Of a DNA stretch of 50,000 nt, positions 22,831 through 39,889 are shown one piece after another (position 1 is the stretch's first letter; every line of letters starts with the position of its first letter). The stretch is taken from NCBI GenBank assembly GCA_964020155.1, contig OZ026553.1:257501-307500 (forward strand). The letters run 5' to 3'. The notes under the pieces were generated by a model. That model did no database searches. It was not told the DNA's origin and saw only the letters and a list, made by a program, of their open reading frames with translations. Origin of the DNA: Chondrilla cf. caribensis (taxonomy: Eukaryota > Porifera > Demospongiae > Chondrillida > Chondrillidae). The translations under genes and the position numbers were made by a program.

Positions 22831-24074
22831 CTACAGGCTCACTCTGAAGTACAAAGAGTCATTCCTGAGAAACTGGACTTGTTGAGTGGGATCTTCAACA
22901 ACACTGACAAGAGGGACCTACCTATTTCTTCCTCTACTACTCTTTGCCATTACACCTTGCACTACTCGAATCCTTTAACATCAGCAAAATTGATTTGATC
23001 TGAGATATGATTGCTGTCACTAGCTTGATTCAGTAAAGAGATTTTTATGGCTAACGATAAAGGCCACTTCAAATGATCATCATTTCCTCCTTTCATGAGA
23101 CGTAAGAAAATGGACAAATGTGTGCCTTTGCCTGAGCCATGTCCGTTACCCCAGACCTCCAGACACATTTGATATCCTCCAGTATGGGTGAAAAATGGAG
23201 GAGAAAACCAAAATTCATTTCGTTTCTGTGAAAAGGCACTCATCTTTGTGGTCCAGGGACATATTGGGGTCATCTTCTCATTTTCCAGCCAAGGTCTTGG
23301 GATGAAAGCACTTTGTGGGTCACAGGGATGTTGGATTTGTTGACAGAGGTTACCAACCACAGCAGATAGATCCATCACTTTACTCATGGCCTTCTTGAGA
23401 TGGTCGTCCTTCGCTTGCACAAGATGAGTGTCTAGTTCATCAGCAGGAATTGGTTCTTCACATCCAATTCGATAGTACTTGCATCGAACAAGACGCTTGG
23501 AACAGGTACTAAGATGGACACTCATTTTGTCACGTCTGATTCTCTTGCCACACTTGCGAGGACACTCCACTGGTACTGAAGGACAGAATGTGGTGTGGTC
23601 ATCTAAAGCACTGGCCTTGTCCTCAAAGGAGCAGTACTGACACTTCACAATGCGAAGAAGACATCCCACATGTGTGTGAACACCTAATGCACCCCTCATC
23701 ATCTCTTCACCACAATTGTTAGGACATGGTACAGATTGAAAGAGACAAGTAGTGAAATGTCCCTTGAGATCTCCAAGTTCTCCCTTCCAACTGCAGCCAC
23801 TGTTGGGACATTCCACCTTCAACCCTTTAATCCTTCTCGTGTTGAAATGGTCAGGCATTGAGGTGTACTGTTGACGACACACAGGACAACTGGACCCCTT
23901 AAGCTTTAGACATTCCCCACAGAATAAGTGACCACAACTGGTTTGAACTGGTTCTGAGGCTATTTCATGACAGATGGGACACACCAGGTCTTCTAAATTT
24001 TTCTTTAACTCGTCAAAAAACAACAAATCCTTTCCTTTAAAGCTGAACTTGAACCCCTGTTCACTGGAGGCCAT
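22831..24074 (-). pseudogene. TRAF-like copy 7, C-terminally truncated (370 aa frame)
   Basis: The open frame runs from ATG at 24074 to a stop at 22962 and contains a full RING (with the Leu-Lys insertion), fingers and most of the MATH domain. Compared with copy 5, a net 10-bp deletion near 22970 shifts the frame just after NFADVKG, and translation stops two codons later. Homology to the lost MATH end continues to about 22831 in the other frame, and there a second lesion turns a Leu codon into TAG near 22918. About 46 residues, the last MATH strands, are lost. Two independent lesions argue against one sequencing error. It may be a pseudogene or a truncated product that keeps RING and fingers. 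Confidence 0.8.
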
Positions 24075-24388
24075 ATTTGGTCACATGTCCACTGTTTACA
24101 CTACACACCCCTCTGGTTACTATGATTGTGAATATCATTATAGAATTGAATAATTAAATATTATAATTAATAATATCACATAACTAACAGTTAAATGTAC
24201 AATGATCAAGTGCTCTACTCACACACTCCTAATATGGTAACACGTACACTGGGTGTATGCATGCAATACTCTACAATGATAGCAATGTCCACTACAAATA
24301 TTCTGTACATGACACAACAGAGTTAACAGGTACAGGTGTGTGTGTGTGTGTACACTACATATGCATGTGTGGATGGATAGTGTGTGTA

Positions 24389-25261
24389 TCACTTGGTGGA
24401 TTTTCTTGAGCTCAAACGGTGTACGAGGTCCCACAGGTTCACTTTGAAAAACAAAGAATCGTTTTGGAGAAATTGTATCTTCTGCGTAGAGTCTTCCACA
24501 ATAATGGTGAGAGGGACCAACCTACTCCTCCCCATGCCCTTGTCTACCCTGGGTCCCTGCATCACGCGACTCCTCGACTCCTCTGTAGCATTGGCAAAGC
24601 TGATCTGGTGTGACACATGGCCACTGTCACTGGCTTGATTCAGCAAGGTGAACTGCATGGCTGCTGACAAAGGCCACTTCAAACAATCGTCGTTTTCTCC
24701 TTTCATGAGACGCAAGTACACTGACAGGTGTGTGTCCTTCCCGGAGCCCCACCCACTGCCATGCACTTCCAAGCACATTTCATATCCTCCGGGATGCGTC
24801 ATGAAGGGAGGAGAAAACCAGACGTCATTTCGTTTCTGTGAAAAGACGCTCATCTTTATGATCAAGGGACATATGAGGGTGATCTCCTTATTTTCCAGCC
24901 AAGAACCTGGAAGAGAAAGACTTTTTGGATCACAGGGAAGTTGGGCTTGCTGGCAAAGGTTGCTAATGATGGCAGTAAGAGTGCCCATGCCCACTGTTGG
25001 GACATCCCACCTTCAACCCTTTAATCCTTCTTGTGTTGAAGTGGTTAGGCATTGAGGTGTACTGTTGTCGACACACAGGACAACTGGAACCCTTCAGACA
25101 TTCCCCACAGAATAAGTGACCACACCTAGTTTGAACAGGATGTGAGGCTACATCCTGGCAAATAGGACACACTAAGTCTTCCAAGTTTCTTCTTAGTTCA
25201 CTAAAAACAATAAATTCTTTCCTTTAAAGCTAAACTTAAGACCCTGTTCACTGGAGGCCAT
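24389..25261 (-). pseudogene. TRAF-like copy 8, degraded by deletion
   Basis: The start [16 protein letters not shown] at 25261 is preserved, but a 1-bp loss in a T-run near 25205 shifts the frame and a TAA follows within a few codons. The RING (25184-24996 region, CPICQDVASHPVQTRCGHLF) resumes in the next frame. Then a deletion of roughly 450 bp joins CPNSG of the first finger directly to the linker before MATH, again out of frame (junction at about 24985-24995). The MATH part (to 24389) reads openly and runs past the usual end to WDLVHRLSSRKSTK. Clearly not a normal TRAF-like gene. Confidence 0.88.
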
Positions 25262-25771
25262 GTTACCAGTCACTTCTGGTATGTCCACAATGAACATCTC
25301 CCACAGGTCACTGTTGCCATGAATATGATTAGAGGATTACACAACAGTGCCTTCCATCTCTACATGGCTTTATTTTGGAATGGATCGAGCTAGGGTCCAC
25401 AAATTTTGCACTCCAAAAAGATCAAAGGGAGATCAAAGGATCCAGAACATGTTTACACAATCGAAACACAAAACAATGTCCATTATAATAGTCAATTTAT
25501 TTTCGTTTACAGAATTTCCAATAGGTGCAGCTGATGACTCTTTGGGTTCACAAATTTGCACATCCCAGCCTGAGATTGGAATGCATTGCATAATATCACA
25601 TAATATACAATACATTAATTGTAATTACAAACAATGTCACATGTAGTCTACATATACCTACCAAAGCACATGTGATTTTATACCTTTAGATACGCTATCA
25701 CTTGTACATGAATTGGGTGCCAGCTGGAAGCACATTACTTCTATGTGCATACAACTTATGACACTTCACGC

Positions 25772-25809
<38 letters not shown>

Positions 25810-25814
25810 GCACG

Positions 25815-25863
<49 letters not shown>

Positions 25864-25879
25864 ACACGCACGCATGCAT

Positions 25880-25917
<38 letters not shown>

Positions 25918-26307
25918 GTACCACTCACTCAATACTACAACCCTTACAAGAGCTATAGAGGTGACCTAATGCGCACACTCAGGCATGGCTGGGTACATGG
26001 TACTTGTATGGAAAGAATACAAAGAATCTCCACCACATCCACTTAACAGCATTTCACACAGTCCAACATGTAAGGATTCATGTGGGTGACACGCTCATAT
26101 TGGGAAGGCATAGTGTACCACAGTGTAAACTGAGTAGCACTCAGTATGGGCAGACCTACACACGAATGAAGTCTTACAACACACACACGTTCGTGGTATG
26201 CAAACTGACAATATGCTAGGGATGTTGGGGCATTCCACCCAAAGCCATTGATAACCAAGAACCTGAACTATAGTATGTGATAAGCGCCACACGGACTTCT
26301 TCGGAAC
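25262..26307. other. Spacer between the TRAF-like array and the receptor gene
   Basis: No gene recognised. It should hold the promoter of the + strand receptor, but I see no clear TATA box. CA tracts lie at 25770-25912. Confidence 0.5.
25770..25912. repeat. (CA)n microsatellite, interrupted
   Basis: CA runs with CGCACGCACG and GCATGCATG interruptions. Open frames on both strands here are artefacts. Confidence 0.95.
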
Positions 26308-33334
<7,027 letters not shown>

Positions 33335-33675
33335 TGTGCATGTGACATGCATGCGATGCTCAGCATTTGATCATACTTCATAACAAGCATGCTTTGATAT
33401 TGATATCTCTATCATCAATTACGACATTCTTTTTAACTCTAATATTGTGGTGTATATAGCAGTTGAAATGTTTTCAAATTGTACAATGATTGTATACTAA
33501 TTCATTTATTTGTAACATTATTTCTGTATTGCATAATATAATAATAATATTATTATACTAATCATATAATGGTGTATAACATATTATTTAATAATTTCAC
33601 TGACACTAAAGTAATGCATTCTTGCCCATCTTCAATGTAGTTACATGTATGTGTTGTATTATAAGGCAATGTTGA

Positions 33676-33681
33676 AATAAA
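33676..33681 (+). terminator. Candidate poly(A) signal of the receptor gene
   Basis: AATAAA lies 342 bp after the receptor stop, with an A-rich stretch just beyond. The duplicated 3' block has the same signal at 36181-36186. Confidence 0.45.
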
Positions 33682-33803
33682 GTTACAAAAAAAACAAAAT
33701 AAAGCAAATTCAAACAATAACTTGACAAATTGGATACAATATTCAATTTTATCCACACACTAAAGAACACATACTGTACATGTTGTGTATGATATGAGAC
33801 TGT

Positions 33804-35114
33804 TTACAAAACACACTCAAACTTGTCTACTCTAAAGAATAAACAGTCATTCTTAAGATATTGACAGTTCTCGTCAGAATTGTAGTTGAGGTCATTTTGA
33901 GGGATGAACTGTGGATGTCCACGACCAACGCCTCTATCACCTGTTGTGACACGCCCACTGATGTCTTCAGCAACATTAACTGTAGGTCTCCACGGTTTTC
34001 TGGTGTGATGGTTCTTGTCCTCCAGTTGATTGAGCAAGGTGACAACGATACGTCCTTTAAAGGGAAACTTTAGATTGTCATCATTATCTCCCTTCATCAG
34101 GCAGACATAGACTGATATGTGAGTGCCTTTGCCGTCACCATTGCCATTTGAATGAATACGTAAACACATCTTGTATCCTCCAAAATGAGAGTAAACAGGA
34201 TCACTATACCATTCTTCTTCATTTCTCCTCTTCTCCTCAAATCCTTCCAATTTGACAACCCACGGAGGACGAGGGTAACAGGTTGGTGTATTCTGGAGCC
34301 AGGGACGGAAGGGAAGGTCCACTTCTCTAGGAGACAGCGGGAAGGCGACAGTAGGTGAGGTGAGTATACTGCAGAGTTTGGAGTACTTTATAGTCAGTTC
34401 CTTCTGTGAATGCATGGCCAATTTGAGATGTTCTTTGCTGTCTGTTAAGTGTGGCTGCATCTCGTTACGTTTCACCAAAGCCTCACATCCAATTGGAGAG
34501 TACGGACAGGCATCTAGCTCCTCAGAGCACACTGTGAGGTGGTTCTTCATTTTGGAACGCTTCACTCTCTCATCACATCCAGCTGGACACTGGAGTGGGA
34601 AGTTTGAACAGTTGGTATAATGCTCTCCAGTGATCGATTGGTAAGTACCTCCATGCTCACAGTATGGGCAGGAGTACGGTCGTTTCTTACATCCAACGTT
34701 GACATGATGGTCCAGTTCCTGGCGCTTGAAGCTACGTCCACATCCCTTCGGGCAAGGAAGTTCGGCGAAAAGACACTCCCTCAGCACGTGATCCTCAGCA
34801 TATCCTAGTTCACCCTCCCACTCACAGCTTTCAGTGAAGTTAGTACATTTCACTTTGAGACCATTCACTTTTCTCTCGTCCTTCCGATTTCTCATGGACT
34901 CGAGGGGCGTGGATCGACAAGTAGGACAAATGCGCTCGCTGAGACCACCTAGACATTCCTGACAGAAGATATGTCCACACGACGTGAGAACGGGTTCGAA
35001 GACGAGCCCTATACAGATGGAACACTGTAGTTCGTCAAGCTGCTCCTTGTCGTCGGACAAGAACACATATTCCTGTCCTTTGTAGCTATAAACCAAGTCA
35101 GTCTTCGTGGACAT
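33804..35114 (-). CDS. TRAF-like protein, KMO-linked type, copy A
   Basis: 436 aa, single exon, start MSTKTDLVYSYKGQEYVFLS. RING ligands are Cys31, Cys34, Cys46, His48, Cys51, Cys54, Cys63 and Cys66 (CSICIGLVFEP, CGHIFCQEC, CPTC). Fingers cover about 88-230 (VKCTNFTESCEWEGELG, CPKGCGRSFKRQ, CPYCEHGGTYQ, CPAGCDERVKRSK). A linker with MHSQKELTIKYSKL may be a short coiled coil. MATH spans about 272-432 (RPWLQNTPTCYPRPPWVV, HFGGYKMCLRI, VVTLLNQ) and the C-terminus is FRVDKFECVL. It overlaps no exon but faces, tail to tail, the last exon of the receptor gene, with 469 bp between the two stops. Its 5' end faces a broken KMO exon 1. Confidence 0.92.
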   Translation of the reverse strand: MSTKTDLVYSYKGQEYVFLSDDKEQLDELQCSICIGLVFEPVLTSCGHIFCQECLGGLSERICPTCRSTPLESMRNRKDERKVNGLKVKCTNFTESCEWEGELGYAEDHVLRECLFAELPCPKGCGRSFKRQELDHHVNVGCKKRPYSCPYCEHGGTYQSITGEHYTNCSNFPLQCPAGCDERVKRSKMKNHLTVCSEELDACPYSPIGCEALVKRNEMQPHLTDSKEHLKLAMHSQKELTIKYSKLCSILTSPTVAFPLSPREVDLPFRPWLQNTPTCYPRPPWVVKLEGFEEKRRNEEEWYSDPVYSHFGGYKMCLRIHSNGNGDGKGTHISVYVCLMKGDNDDNLKFPFKGRIVVTLLNQLEDKNHHTRKPWRPTVNVAEDISGRVTTGDRGVGRGHPQFIPQNDLNYNSDENCQYLKNDCLFFRVDKFECVL

Positions 35115-35178
35115 CCCGTACTGCTAGCTACAGGCCAAGCCTCTAGCTCATGAATCTCATTTAAGAAAGATCAACAAA

Positions 35179-35318
35179 ATGGCGGACGTACAGTCCATTG
35201 CAGTACCTAACTATAGTCGTAGGTGGTGGTCTCGTTGGAGCTCTCCAGACCGTTTTGATGGTAAAGTAAGGTTACAAGGTTCACTTGTATGAAAACAGAA
35301 AAGATTTGAGAGCCACAG
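35179..35318 (+). pseudogene. KMO exon 1 relic, copy A
   Basis: Matches exon 1 of the KMO gene at 38218, from ATGGCGGACGTACAGTCC to the donor GCCACAG/GTACGC. A 13-bp insertion after the eighth codon (ACCTAACTATAGT) breaks the frame and a TAA replaces the GAA region later. No KMO exon 2 follows; instead a copy of the receptor's last exon lies downstream. Its upstream position relative to a TRAF-like start (64 bp) copies the intact arrangement at 38130-38217. Confidence 0.88.
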
Positions 35319-35529
35319 GTACGCAACGACGTCAGAAACACAATTCAGTCTACTTCACTTTTACTCACGAAGTCATGTTTATCCGGTCCCATCTATGTCT
35401 ATAATGAGGAGAATGTGCCTAGTCATATGTGGTATTGATCAATATGATACGTATTTCAAATGGTTGAGGTAATGTACATGTTCCAAATCTTCTTAGAAAA
35501 TACCCTGGTTAGTACACATTCCTGATTAG

Positions 35530-35530
35530 A

Positions 35531-35561
<31 letters not shown>

Positions 35562-35580
35562 GTTCGTGTGTGTTCATGTG
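35530..35580. repeat. (TG)n microsatellite
   Basis: Short TG run at the left edge of the duplicated receptor 3' block; matches the position of the long TG run at 32826-33000. Confidence 0.9.
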
Positions 35581-35673
35581 TGTGTCATCCACATCTTCAA
35601 TCCTTTGTGCTTAGCACATACAGTTCTCTTGTGATAATCCTTGTTCTTCCTCTACTCTTGTTCCACCACACAG

Positions 35674-35851
35674 GAACCCAGAGGCCAAGGAGAGGCCAAA
35701 CTTCCCCGAAGTAGCTCAGATGCTGCAAGCAGTGGAGGCCTCTGTCCTCCTCAGTCAACAGAACAAGGGGAAGGGCAGCTCCACGTCTCTCGGTCAACCT
35801 CTGAAGTCAGGATACAATTTGTACAAAGACCTACAGGAAATGTACATGTGA
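35674..35851 (+). pseudogene. Duplicate of the receptor gene's last exon plus 3' UTR
   Basis: 178 bp, the same length as exon 11 (33157-33334), with the acceptor CACACAG and stop retained. Only a few substitutions are visible, one changing Asp to Asn in SQQDKG. The matching flank extends from about 35580 to at least 36300 in the 3' UTR. There is no kinase upstream of it, so it is an orphan exon. Confidence 0.9.
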
Positions 35852-36303
35852 TGTGCATGTGACATGCATGTGATGCTCAGCATTCAATCATACTTCATAA
35901 CAAGCATGCTTTGATATTGATATCTCTATCATCAATTACGACATTCTTTTTAACTCTAATATTATGGTGTATATAGCAGTTGAATTTTTTCAAATTGTAT
36001 AATAGTTGTATACTAATTCATTTATTTGTAATATTATTACTGTATTGCATAATATATTATTATACTAATCATATTATAATGATGTATGACTATTATTATT
36101 TAATAATTTCACTGACATTAAAGTAATGTATTCTTGTCCACGTAGTTACATGTATGTGTTGTATCATAAGGCAATGTTGAAATAAAGTTACAAAAAAGCA
36201 AAATAAAGCAAATTCAAATAAAACCTCAAAATGTCAGGTATAATATTCAATTTAATTTATGCTTAGCCTACAGAACACATGTTATTGTGTATAATATGAC
36301 ATT

Positions 36304-36544
36304 GTTTAAAAGATACACTCAAACATGTCAATTCAAACCAACTCAGTCTTTGCGGCCATTTTCCTTATGCTGCATGCCAAGAACTGGGCTAGCAGCTAAG
36401 AACCAGCTGGCCTATGAATTTCATTTAAGGAAGCTCAACAAATGGCGGACGTACAGTCCATTGCAGTCGTAGGTGGTGGTCTCGTTGGAGCTCTCCAGAC
36501 CATTTTCATGACAAAGAAGGCTACGAAGTTCACTTGTATGAGAA
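36304..36544. pseudogene. Relic of a TRAF-like gene (ends only) plus KMO exon 1 fragment, copy B
   Basis: At 36304-36330 the minus strand matches the last codons of the TRAF-like gene (GATACACTCAAAC), and at 36335-36359 it matches the first codons (GCGGCCAT): nearly the whole gene has been deleted. From ATG 36442 a + strand match to KMO exon 1 runs to about 36544, with a 1-bp loss at CAAAGAAGG, and then stops abruptly within GAGAAC. Confidence 0.82.
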
Positions 36545-36815
36545 TTGTATAATAATTGTATACTAAATCATTTATTTGCAATATTATTACTGTATTGCAT
36601 AATATATTATTATTAGATCTAAACATATAATGATATATTACATTATTCAACTGACATTAAAATTATACATTTTATTTATATTCAATGTAGTATGTGTGTG
36701 AGTCAATGTTGGAAAAAAGTTATAAAAAAAACAAAATTATGAATCAGGTTAACAATATCCAATCTCATTTATGCTATATACAGAGCACATACTGTTGTGT
36801 AAAATATGTCTTTGT

Positions 36816-38129
36816 TTACAAGATACAATCAAACTTTTCCACTCTAAAGAATATACAGTTATTCGTAAGATATTGACAGTTCTTGTCAGAATTGTAGTTG
36901 AGGTCATTTTGAGGGATGAACTGTGAATGTCCCCAACCATGGCCACTTCTCTCTCTTGTCGTGACACGTCCACTGCTTCTTTCAGGAACATTATCCTCGG
37001 GATTCCACAGTTCTTCGATGTGATGGTTCTTGTCCTCCAGTTGATTGAGCAAGCTGACAAGGATATATCCTTTAAATGGAAACTTTAGATTGTCATCATT
37101 ATGTCCCTTCATGAGATGGACATAGACCGATATGTGAGTGCCTTTGAAGCTACCACGACCGTTGGGATAGGTGCATAAACACATCTTGAATCCTCCAAAA
37201 TGAGAGTAAACAGGATCACTGTAACAGCGTCCTTCATTTCTCTTCTCCTTAAACCCTTCCAATTTGACAACCCACGGAGGACGAGGGTAACAGGTTGGAG
37301 TATTCTGGAGCCAGGGACGGAAGGGAAGGTCCACTTCTCTAGGAGACAGTGGGAGAGTGACAGTAGGTGAGGTGAGTATACTGCAGAGTTTGGAGTACTT
37401 CATAGTCAGTTCCTTCTGTGAATGCATGGCCAATTTGAGATGATCATCTTTGCTGTCTGTTAAGTGTGACTGCAACTTGTTACGTTTCACCAAGGCCTCA
37501 CATCCAATAGTAGAGTACGGACAGGCATCCAGTTCCTCAGGACACACTGTGAGGTGGTTCTTCATTTTGGAACGCTTCACTCTCTCATCACATCCAGCTG
37601 GACACTGGAGTGGGAAGTTTGAACAGTTGGTATAATGCTCTTCAGTGATCGATTGGTAAGTACCTCCATGCTCACAGTATGGGCAGGCGTACGGTCGCTT
37701 TTTACAGTCAACGTTAACATGATGGTCCAGTTCCTGGCGCTTGAAGTTACTCCCACATCCCTTCGGGCATGAAAGCTTGGTGAAAAGACACTCCTTCAGC
37801 ACGTGATCCTCAGCATATCCTAGTTCACCCTCCCACTCACAGCTTTCAGTGAAGTTAGTACATCTTACTTTGAAACTCTTCACCTTTCTTTCTTCCTTCC
37901 GATTTCTCATGGACTCGAGGGGCGTGGATCGACAAGTAGGACAAATGCGCTCGCTGAGACCAGCTAGACACTCCTGACAGAAGATATGTCCACACGACGT
38001 GAGAACGGGTTCGAAGACGAGCCCTATACAGATGGAACACTGTAGTTCGTCAAGCTGCTCCTTGTCGTCGGACAAGAACACATATACCTGTCCTTTGTAG
38101 CTATAAATCAACTCGGCATTTGCGGCCAT
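36816..38129 (-). CDS. TRAF-like protein, KMO-linked type, copy C
   Basis: 437 aa, single exon, start MAANAELIYSYKGQVYVFLS. The RING and fingers are close to copy A (33804-35114). MATH differs more: KEKRNEGRCYSDPVYSHFGG, MCLCTYPNGRGSFKGTH, FPFKGYILVSLLNQ, and the C-terminus is FRVEKFDCIL, so the MATH domain seems to have drifted in ligand-facing stretches. All zinc ligands are present. Its ATG is 88 bp from the ATG of the divergent KMO gene, which suggests a shared promoter. Confidence 0.92.
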   Translation of the reverse strand: MAANAELIYSYKGQVYVFLSDDKEQLDELQCSICIGLVFEPVLTSCGHIFCQECLAGLSERICPTCRSTPLESMRNRKEERKVKSFKVRCTNFTESCEWEGELGYAEDHVLKECLFTKLSCPKGCGSNFKRQELDHHVNVDCKKRPYACPYCEHGGTYQSITEEHYTNCSNFPLQCPAGCDERVKRSKMKNHLTVCPEELDACPYSTIGCEALVKRNKLQSHLTDSKDDHLKLAMHSQKELTMKYSKLCSILTSPTVTLPLSPREVDLPFRPWLQNTPTCYPRPPWVVKLEGFKEKRNEGRCYSDPVYSHFGGFKMCLCTYPNGRGSFKGTHISVYVHLMKGHNDDNLKFPFKGYILVSLLNQLEDKNHHIEELWNPEDNVPERSSGRVTTRERSGHGWGHSQFIPQNDLNYNSDKNCQYLTNNCIFFRVEKFDCIL

Positions 38130-38217
38130 TTTCCTAGCTCATACCTACGTCTGCTGCGCTGCACCAGGCCAGGCAAAAGAACCAGCTGGCTCATGAATCT
38201 CATTGAAGACCAGCAAA
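38130..38217. promoter_or_regulatory. Short divergent promoter region (TRAF-like / KMO)
   Basis: Only 88 bp separate the two start codons. The same head-to-head layout, though with broken KMO exons, is present at 35115-35178 and 36360-36441. No TATA box is evident. Shared regulation is inference. Confidence 0.5.
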
Positions 38218-38469
38218 ATGGCGGACGTACAGTCCATTGCAGTCATAGGTGGTGGTCTCGTTGGAGCTCTCCAGACCATTTTCATGGCAAAGGAAGGCTA
38301 CGAGGTTCACTTGTATGAGAACAGAAAAGATTTGAGAGCCACAGGTACGCAACGACGTCAAAACAATTCAGTCTACGTCACTTTTACTTTCAAATTTATG
38401 TTTATATCCGGTCCCATCTATGAGGAGAATAATATGTCCTGTCATATGTGGTATTCATCAGTATGATAC

Positions 38470-38531
<62 letters not shown>

Positions 38532-39822
38532 ACAGTGTCACCTTTTGTCCTCTCTCCTTCTCTCAGGACAAGCAGCAGGTCGTAGCATCAACCTGGCCCT
38601 ATCCTACAGAGGCTTACAGGCTCTCAAACATGTTGGACTCGATGAAAAGGTCCTCGCCCAGGCTATCCCCATGAGAGGGAGAATGATCCATCCCTCTGGA
38701 AAGCCCACCTATGTTGTACCATACGGGGCAAGAGGAGAGTGCATCAACTCCATCGATAGGAAGAAACTGAACGAGTTACTGTTGAGCGAGGCAGAGTCTC
38801 TTCCAAACGTGACCCTGCACTTTGAGCACAAGCTGACAAGGATCAACTTTGAATCGATGATGTTTACCTTTGCCGACATGTCCACCCCCGTTCCCCAGGA
38901 AGTCATCACCAAACACGACTTTGTGTTCGGTTGTGATGGTGCCTTCTCAACCGTTCGCCGCCAGATGATGCGTCAGTCACCGATCAACTTCCAGCAGGAA
39001 TACATCGACCACGGCTACAAGGAGCTGACCATGCCACCCAACCAGGAGGGGGAGTTCGCTATGGAGCCAAACTACCTCCATATTTGGGCCAAGGGCACCT
39101 TCATGATGATAGCTCTCCCAAACCAGGACAAGACCTTCACTCTCACGCTGTTCATGCCTTTCTCTATCTTTTCCGAGATTGAGACTGAAGAGGACGTCTT
39201 GGACTTCTTCAGAAACCAGTTCCCTGATGCTATTCCGAGAATCGGAGAAGAAAACCTGGTGAAAGATTTCTTCCAGAATCCAACATCAAATCTCGTTTCT
39301 GTTAAATGCAAGCCCCATTACATTGACGACGGTGTGGTGTTGCTAGGAGATGCGGCTCATGCAGTGGTCCCTTTCTACGGTCAGGGGATGAACTGCGGCT
39401 TTGAAGACTGTCTGGTGTTCTGGGAGTCACTCAAGAAATGCGACAATAACTTAGCGCTGGCCTCAAAGCTCTACTCGGACACACGCATCCCTGATGCCCA
39501 TGCAATCTGTGACCTTTCAATGTACAACTACATCGAAATGAGGTCCCATGTGAACAGCTTGTCGTTTTTGATGAAAAGGAGGATTTTCAACTTTCTCCAC
39601 CGCCTGTTCCCAAAGTCAGTCATCCCGCTGTATCAGATGGTGGCTTTCACACGATTGCCTTACCACAAGGCTGTGTTGAGGAACAAGAGACAGGATTTGG
39701 TCTTGAACGTCTCCTTGAAGATCGGTGGTTTATTGATGTTGGTTGGATCGGCCATTTTAGCCTATAGATTCCTACCAAAACGGTTTACTGCTGCTTCAGG
39801 CCTTGCCAATGTATTTAGTTGA
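38218..39822 (+). CDS. KMO: Kynurenine 3-monooxygenase, copy 1 (2 exons, 460 aa)
   Basis: Exons 38218-38344 and 38567-39822, phase 1, GT-AG. The enzyme hydroxylates L-kynurenine to 3-hydroxykynurenine with NADPH, O2 and FAD, on the outer mitochondrial membrane. The Rossmann motif GGGLVG is at 11-16, GRSINLALS at about 47-55, the DG motif GCDGAFSTVR at about 164-173 and the GD motif GDAAHA at 303-308, followed by PFYGQGMNCGFED. The stretch RMIHPSG with VPYG is typical of KMO. A hydrophobic segment near 420-444 fits the C-terminal membrane anchor. Length is slightly below the vertebrate enzyme (about 480). The ATG at 38218 was chosen over upstream non-ATG codons because it aligns with copy 2 and with both relics. 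A TG repeat lies in the intron, ending about 40 bp before the acceptor. Confidence 0.93.
38468..38528. repeat. (TG)n tract in KMO copy 1 intron
   Basis: TG run with one TATG interruption in a 222-bp intron, just upstream of the pyrimidine tract of exon 2. Confidence 0.95.
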
Positions 39823-39889
39823 CATCTAATATCTATTGATTGTACAATTGTGTATTAATTTTATAGCTTGATTATGAGAAGTATTATTA

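Noticed and set aside
35179..35851. Possible chimeric gene splicing the KMO exon 1 relic to the receptor exon copy
   Set aside because: The relic is frameshifted, and its donor is phase 1 whereas the exon copy needs a phase-2 partner, so no fused frame results.
38470..38566. Continuous frame upstream of KMO exon 2 through the TG repeat
   Set aside because: It is intron sequence; the exon 1 donor and the acceptor at 38565-38566 give an in-phase join that restores the FAD-binding N-terminus.
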